Origin: JAAUTY01 sp964397305
GTDB lineage: Bacteria > Cyanobacteriota > Cyanobacteriia > Cyanobacteriales > Spirulinaceae
Direction of reading: 5' to 3'
Length of the DNA stretch: 64,000 nt
NCBI GenBank assembly: GCA_964397305.1
Contig: CAYNIP010000018.1
Span: 1-64,000 of the forward strand
A program made the translations under genes and the position numbers. Below are positions 44,828 to 53,444 of the stretch, piece by piece. Under the pieces are notes generated by a model, which did not search any database, was not told the origin of the DNA, and was given only the letters and a program-made list of their open reading frames with translations. The first letter of the stretch is position 1. Every line of letters starts with the position of its first letter.

Positions 44828-45106
44828 CTAGACCACCGTTGAACCCGGTGGCTCCGTCAGCGGCAACCCGCCCCAGATCACCACCTGACCCGACGTATGG
44901 CCCGACAACGGATAGATCCGCACACTATCCTCCGCCACCTTCACCCGCCCCCGCAACCGACCCAACAACTCCTGATACTTTGACACCGACAACACACACT
45001 CAAACGCACTGTACTGCACCCGCTGCCCATAGCCCTCCAACAGCGCCGCCACCTTGCGCCGCCGCTTATCGCAGGGAATATCGTAGATAACCAGATAAAG
45101 CAGCAA
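44828..45106 (-). CDS. cas2: CRISPR-associated endoribonuclease-like Cas2
   Basis: A 92-residue Cas2 that bridges Cas1 dimers in the spacer-integration complex. The ferredoxin-like first strand LYLVIYDIPCDKRRRKVA carries the conserved aspartate. It is followed by LLEGYGQRVQYSAFECVLS, GRVKVAEDSVRIYPL and a C-terminal tail VVIWGGLPLTEPPG. No ATG is available at the right place; the TTG at 45106 gives a protein of normal Cas2 length, with AAGG just upstream. The frame stays open well into the cas1 3' end, which has no Cas2 character. It starts 28 bases after the cas1 stop. Confidence 0.92.
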   Translation of the reverse strand: MLLYLVIYDIPCDKRRRKVAALLEGYGQRVQYSAFECVLSVSKYQELLGRLRGRVKVAEDSVRIYPLSGHTSGQVVIWGGLPLTEPPGSTVV

Positions 45107-45134
45107 CCTTAGCAACCCGAAAAAACCCAAACCC

Positions 45135-46115
45135 TCAGGGTAGCCGATAGGGCTGATACCCCCCCGCCGGCTGGTAGACAAACTGCTTGTAAGCCCGCAC
45201 CTGCCGACCCAACAGATCCCAGTGGGGCTGACCATCCGCCAGCGGCTCCTCCAGCCGGCGCAACCAAGCCCGCAGAAACGTGCGCCGGCCGCGGTCATTG
45301 AGAAAACAGCCGCCATCCCGCCACTCAAAATCATCCGCCCGCCGCACCTGGCGCGTGTGGATCAGGTAGAGCACCAGCGCATCCACCAGCGGCGCCCGAA
45401 ATTCCTCCACCAGATCACTCGCCAGGGCCGCGTGGCGCTCACTGCCCTGGTGTAGACAGGCCTGGTAGGGATCGAGCCCCTGCAACTCCAGCAGCGCCAG
45501 CAGATGATTCCAGAGCACCTGATAGCCAAAACTCAGGAGAGCATTGATCTCATCGCCAGGGGGGCGGCGCGATCGCCCCTGAAACTCAAACTCCCCCTCC
45601 GCCAAACAGGTCCCCAGGGCCGCGAAATAGCTCGCCGCCCCCGCCCCCTCCAGCCCCAGCAACTGCTCCACCGCCGTGGCGGCCCGCAACTGCTCCCCCA
45701 GGGCCGCCAGCTCGTCGATCGTCGTTGCCAGCCGTGCCGCCGCTTGCCGCCGCTGCTGCCGCTGCAAGAGCACCCGGCTATTGTGCAGCTTGCCCCGGAC
45801 GATCGCCCGGGCCACCCCAAAGCGATCGCCAAAACTCAACTCCTGCTGGTAGCGTGCTAGGGGCCGGTAGCCCCGGGCCAAGGCCTGGACCCGACCGTAG
45901 CACCAGCCCAACCGAGAGAGGTAAGCGATCGGGATGTCCCGCTGCAAACAGGCCCGCACTGCTTGGGTCGTCATCTGCGAGTGGCCGAAGATCAGCACCT
46001 GCTCCAACAGCGGTAACTGCACTGTCGCCAGCACCGTTCCCTGCTGCTTCACTAGCAGCGACTCCTGGGCTAGGGATACCCAACAGCCCTGCTGCGAGAC
46101 ATAGAGTACCTGCAT
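45135..46115 (-). CDS. cas1: CRISPR-associated integrase Cas1
   Basis: A 326-residue Cas1, the metal-dependent integrase that inserts new spacers. Expected landmarks are the beta-strand N-terminal domain (MQVLYVSQQGCWVSLAQESL), the motif IPIAYLSRLG, catalytic glutamate 156 in GLEGAGAASYF, histidine 222 in CLHQGSERHAAL, and acidic residues in SDLVEEFRAP (about 234-238). It overlaps the csx18 stop by one base, a coupled arrangement. Cas2 follows directly. There is no reverse transcriptase or Cas4 fusion and no nearby Cas4. Confidence 0.96.
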   Translation of the reverse strand: MQVLYVSQQGCWVSLAQESLLVKQQGTVLATVQLPLLEQVLIFGHSQMTTQAVRACLQRDIPIAYLSRLGWCYGRVQALARGYRPLARYQQELSFGDRFGVARAIVRGKLHNSRVLLQRQQRRQAAARLATTIDELAALGEQLRAATAVEQLLGLEGAGAASYFAALGTCLAEGEFEFQGRSRRPPGDEINALLSFGYQVLWNHLLALLELQGLDPYQACLHQGSERHAALASDLVEEFRAPLVDALVLYLIHTRQVRRADDFEWRDGGCFLNDRGRRTFLRAWLRRLEEPLADGQPHWDLLGRQVRAYKQFVYQPAGGYQPYRLP

Positions 46116-46402
46116 CAGCGCCGTCCGCGTCGCTCCACCTCCGTCGCTCCGGGCCGCTCTAGGTGGCGGCCTGGAGTGGCGGGCAGGGAGCCGGAATCGG
46201 GCTGACCGCGCAACAGCCAGCTCACGACGAGATCGCCGCTCAAGCAGACCGCAAAAGTCGAGAGGGCTACGGCCGCAGTATTAAAAACCACGGCGGCCAA
46301 GCCGAGGGGCGCGATCAACAGCAGCCACAGGGTGATCAGGCCATTCACCGCCGCCGCGACGATACTCCGCACCAAGAGGGCTCGCCAAGAGAGGTACATC
46401 AT
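46115..46402 (-). CDS. csx18: Small membrane protein, CRISPR-associated Csx18 type
   Basis: A 95-residue protein with two transmembrane helices: one over LVRSIVAAAVNGLITLWLLL and one over AAVVFNTAAVALSTFAVCLS, then a short charged tail. The core LLIAPLGLAAVVFNT recalls Csx18, a small membrane protein often encoded beside cas1-cas2 in cyanobacteria; this match is from memory. Its stop codon overlaps the cas1 start (TGATG), so the two are translated together. A membrane protein coupled to the adaptation genes is unexplained functionally. Confidence 0.68.
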   Translation of the reverse strand: MMYLSWRALLVRSIVAAAVNGLITLWLLLIAPLGLAAVVFNTAAVALSTFAVCLSGDLVVSWLLRGQPDSGSLPATPGRHLERPGATEVERRGRR

Positions 46403-46748
46403 TATCTATAGGCTCCAAAATCACGGGTTTAGCGATCCCGGGGGCGCGGCTCCAGTTCTCCGCACCGGCTCCCCAGGCAGAGAGCCGGGGAGTTAGGGGT
46501 TTCTCATGCCAGGTTGGGTGTGATGGCGGGGGAAGGTGGCCAAACGGAAATGCTCCCAATCCAGGCGCGTCTGGGCTGGTGGGCTGGCCTCCCTGGGCGA
46601 TCGCTTGCCTCAGCCTAGCCGTCGCCCCTGGGGCCTCGCTGGCAAAAGCGCATAACCCCCGCGCGCGGCCTCAGCCCCCGGCGGAATCTCTGCTAAACTG
46701 AGTTCCCAGCCCCGTTAGCTTCCCGCCCATTGCTATTGTCTTCTCCCT
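46403..46748. promoter_or_regulatory. Divergent intergenic region of the cas genes and WYL regulator
   Basis: No gene. A piece of dispersed repeat occupies about 46440-46505 (GGGGGCGCGGCTCCAGTTCT, GGCTCCCCAGGCAGAGAGCC). The right half holds the likely promoters of the divergent csx18-cas1-cas2 operon and the WYL gene, and so probably the operator for the regulator. I cannot name the boxes. Confidence 0.45.
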
Positions 46749-47909
46749 GTGTCTCCCCCTGCCTTCGAGCGCCTGATGCTACTGTTGCTGACTCTGCTGC
46801 ACCACCCCGGCATTGGTTGCCCCGAGCCCTTGGCCCTGCGCGATGAGTCCGACCAGCACCACAGCGCGATCGCGGTCTTGCGAACGCAACTCCAGGCCGT
46901 GGCGGCTGAGCGGGGTCATGCGTGGCCGCCGAATTACCCCTCGAAGGCGACCCTCCGCAAGGACCTGCAAATCCTGCGCCATTGGGGCTTCTTGGAAGAC
47001 CGGATGTACCGCTGGGGCTACTACCTGGGTACGGCTGTCTTGGATCGCTACGAACTCCAGGTCGCGCTGAATGCCCTCGCCTCTCAGGCTCAGTTTCAAG
47101 CGGACCCGCAAGTGCGCCAAATCTATCGTCGTCTGCAATACCGCCTGCGCGGCTTCAACAGTGATACAGAGGATGGGAGTTTCTATCCCATCCGCCAGGT
47201 CTACCAACGCAGTATTGAATGGACGGACCCGGAGGAGATGGCCCAGCGCGGCGAAAACCGCCATAACTTGTTCCATTGCGTTGAGGCCCTGGAAACGGCG
47301 ATCGCCCGGGGTCAGCCTCTGGAAATTGCCCGCCGTCACGCGCCCTATGCGACCCAAAAGCCGGGTATGGAGATTGCCTGGCCGCTACAACTGCTCTATC
47401 ACAAGGTTGCCTGGTATCTCCTCCTCGAGCATTGTCACAATCACCACCTCGAGATTGTGCGTCTCTCGCGCTTCAGCGACTATTGCCGCGTCCTCGAACC
47501 GAACGGCCGCGGCCTCGGGCCCCAGCGGGCTAGCCTCAAGCGGGCCTATCATCTGCTCGAGGCGGGCTGGGAGCTTTATCTCGGGAATCCGGAGGAGCAG
47601 CGGGCTGAGCTCGAGGGGCGCATGTCCTTGGAGGCGATTCATGTCCGCTTCTATCCGCCCACGAGCACGTTCATTGCCGAGGGCGATCGCCGCCACCCCC
47701 GCCTCCGCCTCCAGCCCGGCCGCAAGGACCCCCAAACTCGCCAGCCTGTCCACCTGGATTTCTACCTGGAGCTACCGCCGCGATCGCACCGCGAGTTTGG
47801 TCGCTGGCTCCAGCGCTACGGCAGTGAGGTGGAAGTGCTGGCCCCGGCGGCCCTGCGGGAGGAACACCGGCAGCGGGCGATCGCGATCGCCCAGCGCTAC
47901 AGCCTTTAG
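46749..47909 (+). CDS. WYL-domain CRISPR-linked transcriptional regulator (TIGR03985-like)
   Basis: A 386-residue regulator. The N-terminal helix-turn-helix region (about 60-90, PSKATLRKDLQILRHWGFLE) and the central WYL domain (about 190-255, AWPLQLLYHKVAWYLLLEHC then IVRLSRFSDYCRVLE) match the cyanobacterial CRISPR-associated WYL family that I recall as TIGR03985. WYL domains bind nucleotide-type ligands. Divergence from the csx18-cas1-cas2 operon suggests it controls these genes. The start is GTG at 46749; the ATG at 46776 is an alternative. Confidence 0.82.
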   Translation: MSPPAFERLMLLLLTLLHHPGIGCPEPLALRDESDQHHSAIAVLRTQLQAVAAERGHAWPPNYPSKATLRKDLQILRHWGFLEDRMYRWGYYLGTAVLDRYELQVALNALASQAQFQADPQVRQIYRRLQYRLRGFNSDTEDGSFYPIRQVYQRSIEWTDPEEMAQRGENRHNLFHCVEALETAIARGQPLEIARRHAPYATQKPGMEIAWPLQLLYHKVAWYLLLEHCHNHHLEIVRLSRFSDYCRVLEPNGRGLGPQRASLKRAYHLLEAGWELYLGNPEEQRAELEGRMSLEAIHVRFYPPTSTFIAEGDRRHPRLRLQPGRKDPQTRQPVHLDFYLELPPRSHREFGRWLQRYGSEVEVLAPAALREEHRQRAIAIAQRYSL

Positions 47910-48187
47910 GGCCCGGCAACTGGCGGCCGGCCTCGGTTTGCATAGGTCAATCCTCCCAACAATTAGGGGGAAGTAGGGGAGCGGTTGCGGGCGCCAGTAC
48001 CGAGATCGTCCCCCGACCAACAGGAAGCGATGGCCCTTGCGCTACCCTAAAAATGCTGAGCCCTGGGTGAAACTTCTCCTGGGCTAGGATCGTCAGAATG
48101 GGCGCGATCGCCTAGGGTAGGCTCTGCAAACAGGAATGCTGCACTGTGAACGATCGAAACACGATCAAAGCGAGAGAGGCTTGAGTT

Positions 48188-48961
48188 ATGGGATGTTTAA
48201 GGTCACGTCGCTGGTTAATGATCACGGCTGCAAGTTTCAGCGTGCTGACATTCACGACGGCAGCCACTGCCGTTGATTTTCCGCCGCCCCCGCCGGGCCA
48301 AGGCGGGCCGAGCCGCACCGCTGGCGGTGGGGTCCGCGCTGGCGAAGGTTGCGTGGCGAAGGGGAGCACGATCACGCCGATCGCCGTCGTCGCTCCGGTG
48401 AACAATATTGTGACGACGGTGGCCGAAAGCCCTGCGCTCTACGTCTACCTTCCCCGCAATACGGCCCCCGCCCTGGAGCTGGCGATCTTTGGCCCCGGCG
48501 GCAGCGAGTACTACCGCCAGCTCGAGATCCCGGCCCCCATCAGCGCCGCCATGGCGGCGGGGCCGACCCTGCTGAAGATCCAGCCGGAAAACCTTGAGCT
48601 GGAGCCCGAGCAGCTCTACGAGTGGTCCTTCTCGCTGTTGTGCGATCCGGACGATCCAGCGGGCTATATTGAAGGGGTAGACAGCACGGTGCGCCGCTTG
48701 GCAGTAAACGCTAGCCTAGCGTCGGCCCTGGCGGGGGCTACCTCGAGTCTCGCCAAGGCTGAGGCCTATGCGGCGGCGGGCATCTGGAGCGAAACGGCGG
48801 CCCTGGCCCTGGATTTGCGCGCTGAGCGGCCTGAGGAGTGGCAGCAACTGGTGCGCTCCACGATCGATCCCACGATGGCTCAGGATGTGGCGACCGTGAA
48901 CCTCCAGGACCTGTTCCATGCCCCGCTGCAAACCTTAACCCTGGAGTTAGAGACACGTTAA
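48188..48961 (+). CDS. Exported DUF928 domain protein
   Basis: A 257-residue DUF928 protein, a family largely limited to cyanobacteria. A signal peptide covers about residues 1-29 (ending TAATA). The family core is seen in LYVYLPRNTAPALELAIFG, YYRQLEIPAPISAAMAAG and LYEWSFSLLCDPDDPAG, followed by a helical tail. These genes often lie directly before CHASE2 proteins, as here with 34 bases between them, so the two probably act in one periplasmic sensing unit. The molecular role is unknown. Confidence 0.92.
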   Translation: MGCLRSRRWLMITAASFSVLTFTTAATAVDFPPPPPGQGGPSRTAGGGVRAGEGCVAKGSTITPIAVVAPVNNIVTTVAESPALYVYLPRNTAPALELAIFGPGGSEYYRQLEIPAPISAAMAAGPTLLKIQPENLELEPEQLYEWSFSLLCDPDDPAGYIEGVDSTVRRLAVNASLASALAGATSSLAKAEAYAAAGIWSETAALALDLRAERPEEWQQLVRSTIDPTMAQDVATVNLQDLFHAPLQTLTLELETR

Positions 48962-48995
48962 TGGTCATGGGATATCGCCCCCAAGGGCGTGGGCC

Positions 48996-51269
48996 ATGGT
49001 AGATTGGGCGGCGGCGCGGCGGTTGGCCTGGCAGTGGCGGGGTGTCTGGACCACGACGCCCACCGTCGCCTTGGCGGTGATTCTCTTGCGGGTGGCCGGC
49101 CTGCTTCAGGCCTGGGAGTGGGGGGTCTATGATCAGTTCCTCCGCTTGCGCCCCGCCGCACTCCAGGACTCCCGCATTGCGATCGTCGGGATTGATGAGA
49201 AGGATCTCAACCGCTTGGGGCAGACGATTGTGCCGGATCAGGTCTATGCGGACCTGATCCAGATCCTGCGGGCTCAGGAGCCGGTGATGATCGCTCTGGA
49301 TGTCTATCGCGATCGCCCGGTGGAGCCCGGCCATGATGCCTTGGCGCAAGTCTTTACCGAAACTCCGAATCTGATCGGCATTGCGAAGATCATCGGCGAG
49401 CAGGAGCGCGAGATCATTCCGCCGCCGCCAGCCCTCGCCGCAACGGGCCGCTTCGGAGCCAATGACCTGATCATCGATGCCGACAATACGGTGCGCCGGG
49501 CGCTCCTCTCCGTGGAGGGGGACTATCTCGGCCCGGCCATCGGCCTGGGGATGTATTTGGCCGGAGCCTATTTGAACGCCCAAGGGATTCCCCCGGAGCA
49601 GACCGAGGCGGGCCAGTGGAAGTTTGGCGATGTGGTCTTCCCGCGCTTTTCGGCCTACGCGGGGGGCTATGTCCGCGCCGAAACGGGCGGCTATCAGATT
49701 CTGCTCAACTACCACGGGCCCAGTTGGAGCTTTGAGACGGTTCCCCTGCGGGATGTGCTGGACGGCAAGCTTCCTGAGGACTGGGCGCGCGATCGCCTAG
49801 TCCTCATCGGCGCGGTGGGAGAAGGCTCGAAGGACTTCTTTTTCACCCCCTACAGTAGCGGTCTGCTCTCGTTACCCGAGCCGATGGCCGGGGTGGAGAT
49901 TCACGCCAACATCGCCAGCCAAATTATCAGCACTGTCCTCGACGGTCGGCCCCTGATCCGCAGCTGGGCCGAGCCCTGGGAGTGGCTGTGGATTGCTGCT
50001 TGGTCGGGCCTGGGGGCGACCTTGAGCTGGACCTTGCGCCACGCCAACGGCTCCCGCACCTTTTCCCTGCGCCGCCTCAGTTTGCCCCTGCTCGCGGCGA
50101 TGGTGCTCGTGGGCAGTGCCTACGGGGCCCTGCTCTTGGGGTGGTGGATTCCCGTAGTGCCGCCGCTGCTGGCCCTGGCCGGAGCCACGATTATGGTCAC
50201 GGCGCAAATCGCGCGCACCGCTGGCGATATTCGCAAAACCTTCGGCCGCTACCTCACGGATGAAGTCGTGGCGACGCTCCTGGAAAACCCGGAGGGTTTG
50301 AAAATGGGGGGAGAGCGCCGCAAGATCACGATCCTCACCTCGGATCTGCGGGGATTTACGGCCCTCTCGGAGCGCTTGCCGCCGGAAGAGGTGGTGAAAA
50401 TTCTTAACTTCTATCTCGGCCACATGGCCGATACCATTACTCGGTATCAGGGCACCATCGATGAGTTCATGGGAGATGGCATCCTCGTGCTGTTTGGCGC
50501 CCCGACGGCCCGGACCGATGACGCGCGACGGGCGATCGCCTGCGCGATCGCCATGCAGCAGGCCATGGCCGAGGTCAACGAACAGATCACCGCCTGGGAT
50601 CTGCCGCCCCTGGACATGGGCATCGGCATCAATACCGGCGAGGTGGTGGTGGGGAATATTGGCTCCGAGAAGCGCACCAAATACGGGGTCGTGGGCTCTC
50701 AGGTCAATCTCACCTACCGGATCGAGTCCTACACCACCGGCGGCCAAATTCTGGTGGCGGAAACCACGCTGCACGACGCCGGGGACGACATCCGCATCGA
50801 CAGCGCCAAGGAAGTCTCCCCTAAGGGCGTCAAGCGACCGATTACGATCTACAGCATCAGCGGGATTGGCGGTGACTATAATCTGTTCCTCGAGCGCCAG
50901 GTGGAGGTCTTTTTGCCCTTAGCCAAGCCCCTCACCTGCTCCTACTCGGTCTTGGAGGGCAAGGACATCAGCGCCACCACCTACCAAGTGCGGCTGGCTC
51001 AGCTCTCTGCTCGCGGGGCGATCCTAGACGGCCGCGATTGCCCGCACTGGCAAGCGCCCCCGCCCTTGGCGAATCTCAAGCTGAACTTCTTCGACCTCGG
51101 GGCGGCGAGGGACTCCGAGGAGGATGTCTATGCCAAGGTGCTCGACCAGCCGGCCGCGGTGGGCCACTTCTCCATTCAGTTCACGGCCAAGCCCCCGGCG
51201 ATCGCCCGCCGCCTGACCGAGATCTACCAAGCCCTCGCCCAGGCCCAAGCGGCTGCCCCGGTGCCTTAG
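48996..51269 (+). CDS. CHASE2-domain class III adenylate/guanylate cyclase
   Basis: A 757-residue membrane signal protein. An N-terminal transmembrane helix (about 25-45) is followed by the extracytoplasmic CHASE2 sensor (about 45-310), with DQFLRLRPAALQDSRIAIV and the IDEKDLNRLGQ segment. Three further transmembrane helices (about 325-405) lead to the cyclase domain (about 445-620). Metal-binding aspartates are in ILTSDLRGFTALSERLP and MGDGILVLFG; other motifs are MGIGINTGEVVVGNIGS and RTKYGVVGSQVNLTYRIE. It makes cAMP or cGMP; the nucleotide cannot be told securely. The C-terminal about 130 residues (ISATTYQVRLAQLSARGAIL) look like a PilZ-type or related binding domain. Confidence 0.92.
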   Translation: MVDWAAARRLAWQWRGVWTTTPTVALAVILLRVAGLLQAWEWGVYDQFLRLRPAALQDSRIAIVGIDEKDLNRLGQTIVPDQVYADLIQILRAQEPVMIALDVYRDRPVEPGHDALAQVFTETPNLIGIAKIIGEQEREIIPPPPALAATGRFGANDLIIDADNTVRRALLSVEGDYLGPAIGLGMYLAGAYLNAQGIPPEQTEAGQWKFGDVVFPRFSAYAGGYVRAETGGYQILLNYHGPSWSFETVPLRDVLDGKLPEDWARDRLVLIGAVGEGSKDFFFTPYSSGLLSLPEPMAGVEIHANIASQIISTVLDGRPLIRSWAEPWEWLWIAAWSGLGATLSWTLRHANGSRTFSLRRLSLPLLAAMVLVGSAYGALLLGWWIPVVPPLLALAGATIMVTAQIARTAGDIRKTFGRYLTDEVVATLLENPEGLKMGGERRKITILTSDLRGFTALSERLPPEEVVKILNFYLGHMADTITRYQGTIDEFMGDGILVLFGAPTARTDDARRAIACAIAMQQAMAEVNEQITAWDLPPLDMGIGINTGEVVVGNIGSEKRTKYGVVGSQVNLTYRIESYTTGGQILVAETTLHDAGDDIRIDSAKEVSPKGVKRPITIYSISGIGGDYNLFLERQVEVFLPLAKPLTCSYSVLEGKDISATTYQVRLAQLSARGAILDGRDCPHWQAPPPLANLKLNFFDLGAARDSEEDVYAKVLDQPAAVGHFSIQFTAKPPAIARRLTEIYQALAQAQAAAPVP

Positions 51270-51353
51270 CTACGCTGACGGAGTTTTTCAGGGTGTCGTT
51301 CAAGCTAGGATTACGTTAAGGCTGTGCGGGAACAGCCGTCGAGCAACCCAATC

Positions 51354-52148
51354 ATGAAACTACTATTTCTAGGCTCAGGCTCAGCCTTCACCGTCGGAGC
51401 CGGTAACTACCAAGCCAATATGCTGCTGATCGACCCGCAGCAAAACAAGCTCCTGATCGATTGTGGCTCGGACATTCGCTTTTCCCTCCACGACGCCGGC
51501 TTTTCCCACAAAGACATTACTGATATTTACATCAGCCACCTGCACGCCGATCATGTCGGCGGCCTGGAGTACATCGGGCTCGCGACTCTCTTTGATCCGG
51601 CCTGCTCGCGGCCCAATCTCTACGGCAGCAAAGACGTGCTCGGGGAGATTTGGGAACGGAGTCTCTCGGGGGGAATGCGCTCCCTCGGTAACGACATCGC
51701 CGATCTGCATACGTTTTTCAAGGCCCACAAAGTTGACTACCAGGCCTCCTTTCGCTGGCAAGATCTCACCCTGCAACTGGTGCGAGTCATCCACATTCAC
51801 AACGGCTATCACCTCATGCCCAGCTACGGCCTCTTTGGGGAAATCGCGGGGCTGAAGGTCTTCATCACCACCGACACCCAACTGCGACTCGAGGAAAACG
51901 GTCCCTACTACGAAGCCGCCGACATCATTTTTCACGACTGCGAGACCGCCGCGCGTTCCTCCACCGTCCATGCCACCTACGCGGAACTCTGCAACCTGCC
52001 CGCCGCCCTGCGCCGCAAGCTCTGGCTCTACGGCTACCAGCCGGGCCCCCTGCCCGATGCCGTGGCGGATGGCTTTTGTGGCTTCGTCAAGCGGGGGCAA
52101 TGCTTCGAGTTTGCGGCCGGTCAGGTCACGGTCACGCTGCCCGGGTAG
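51354..52148 (+). CDS. MBL-fold metallo-hydrolase
   Basis: A 264-residue metallo-beta-lactamase fold hydrolase. The zinc-binding signature is SHLHADHVGGLEYIGL, with further ligands in VIHIHNGYHLMPSYG, FITTDTQLRL and FHDCET. It resembles RNase Z-like and phosphodiesterase members in the way LFLGSGSAFTVGAGNYQANM begins, but the substrate is not determined. The ATG at 51354 is chosen because conserved sequence begins there. The cyclase upstream makes a cyclic-nucleotide phosphodiesterase role tempting but unproved. Confidence 0.85.
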   Translation: MKLLFLGSGSAFTVGAGNYQANMLLIDPQQNKLLIDCGSDIRFSLHDAGFSHKDITDIYISHLHADHVGGLEYIGLATLFDPACSRPNLYGSKDVLGEIWERSLSGGMRSLGNDIADLHTFFKAHKVDYQASFRWQDLTLQLVRVIHIHNGYHLMPSYGLFGEIAGLKVFITTDTQLRLEENGPYYEAADIIFHDCETAARSSTVHATYAELCNLPAALRRKLWLYGYQPGPLPDAVADGFCGFVKRGQCFEFAAGQVTVTLPG

Positions 52149-52157
52149 GCCCTGCCG

Positions 52158-53246
52158 ATGACACGCCTCGGTTATACCCTCCCCGTCTTCGCCGCCGCCG
52201 CCGCCAAAGCCGCCCTGCTCCACTTGCAAGGCGAGGCCCTGGGAACCCCGCCCGCCGTCAGCCTCGAGCTGTTACCCGAAACGGCCACGCTCCCGATCGA
52301 GCAGGTGGCCCGCTTAGGGACCGCCAGTGCCCTGGCGATTACTCGCAGTGATCCCGGCGACAATCTCGACCTCACCCGCCACACGCCGATCTGGGCCTGG
52401 GTGCAGCTCCAGGAGCGCGGTCCTGAGCCCTTGGAACTCCGGGGAGGGGAGGGCCTGGGGAAAACGGCCGCCGGAGAGCCGGCCATCTATCGCTACGCGC
52501 GGCAACTCTTGGCGGCCAACCTGGAGCCGCTGATTCCGGGCGATCGCTCCCTCCGCGTCACGATCATCCTGCCCGAGGGGCGGCAACTGGCCAAGCGCAC
52601 GAGTAATGAGGCCTTTGGCATCCTGGAAGGGCTCTCCCTCCTGGGAACCAGCGGTTTCTCGCGACCCTTCTCGGTGGCGGAGCACTTGGAGGAGCTGCGG
52701 GCCGAGCTGCGGGCGAAGTTAGAACAACCGCAACCCCTCGTCTTCTGCATCGGCAGCCACGGGCTCCAGGTAGCGGCGACCTGGCAGATCCCGGCCCCCG
52801 CCCTGGTGCAGACGGGGAACTGGCTGGGGGCCCTGCTGGTGGAAGCGGGGCTCCGGGGCGCGCCGTCGGTGCTGCTCCTGGGCTATCAGGGCAAGCTCGT
52901 GAAGCTGGCGGGCGGCATTTTTAACACCTCCAGCCACTTGGCCGATGCCAAGCTAGAAATTATCAGTGCCGCTGTGGTGCGGACCACGGGCGATCTGGCC
53001 GCGGCCCAAGCGGTGCTCGCCGCCCCGACGGCCGACGCCGCCTACCAGGCCCTGGGGCAACGCCAGCTCGCCGGGCCCGTCTTTCAAGCCCTCGCTGCGA
53101 TGATTTCCCAGAAGGCCCAGGCCTATGTGCAGAAGTACGCGGATGTGGCGCTGCCCCTGGGCACGGTCTTGTTCGACCGCCAGGGGCAGATCATCGCGGC
53201 GGATCGATCCCGCTACGGAGCAACCGCTGGCTTTTCGCGGCCTTGA
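52158..53246 (+). CDS. cbiD: Cobalt-precorrin-5B (C1)-methyltransferase CbiD
   Basis: A 362-residue CbiD, which methylates C1 of cobalt-precorrin-5B in the anaerobic corrin route. Landmarks are the start TRLGYTLPVFAAAAAKAALL, GGEGLGKTAAGEPAI, SNEAFGILEGLSLLGTSGFS and VKLAGGIFNTSSHLADAKLE. Cyanobacteria make pseudocobalamin through this pathway. It begins nine bases after the MBL-fold gene. No other cobalamin genes are in the window. Confidence 0.93.
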   Translation: MTRLGYTLPVFAAAAAKAALLHLQGEALGTPPAVSLELLPETATLPIEQVARLGTASALAITRSDPGDNLDLTRHTPIWAWVQLQERGPEPLELRGGEGLGKTAAGEPAIYRYARQLLAANLEPLIPGDRSLRVTIILPEGRQLAKRTSNEAFGILEGLSLLGTSGFSRPFSVAEHLEELRAELRAKLEQPQPLVFCIGSHGLQVAATWQIPAPALVQTGNWLGALLVEAGLRGAPSVLLLGYQGKLVKLAGGIFNTSSHLADAKLEIISAAVVRTTGDLAAAQAVLAAPTADAAYQALGQRQLAGPVFQALAAMISQKAQAYVQKYADVALPLGTVLFDRQGQIIAADRSRYGATAGFSRP

Positions 53247-53324
53247 CCGGGGCACGGGGGCGGTCCGACCCGGCTTTTGGGCTCTCTGGCTCCCGCCCCA
53301 GGAGCTGAGGCGGGCGGATGGGGT

Positions 53325-53444
53325 GGGGGTACAGCCCTCATCCCCCGGCCCCTTCTCCCAAGGAGGGCGAAGGGGAGTCTCCACAATGAGATGCACCCTG
53401 GGGCCGTGCCTGGCTCAGGGGACTGGCTCAGGGGACTGGCTCAG
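53325..53444. repeat. Dispersed repeat fragment plus short tandem repeat
   Basis: Bases 53337-53400 carry the CATCCCCCGGCCCCTTCTCC, GGCGAAGGGGAGTCTCC and GAGATGCACCC blocks of the dispersed repeat. It is followed by three copies of GGCTCAGGGGACT-like sequence at 53412-53444, the last overlapping the stop of the epimerase gene. Confidence 0.75.

Noticed and set aside
38819..44842. Many open frames across the CRISPR array on both strands
   Set aside because: They are translations of the repeat (for example FQSTVFSSEWR and SNQLCSPASGE) with random spacer residues, lack ribosome-binding sites and end by chance.
44839..45090. Plus-strand frame opposite cas2
   Set aside because: It is Thr/Pro-rich low-complexity sequence antisense to a clear Cas2 gene.
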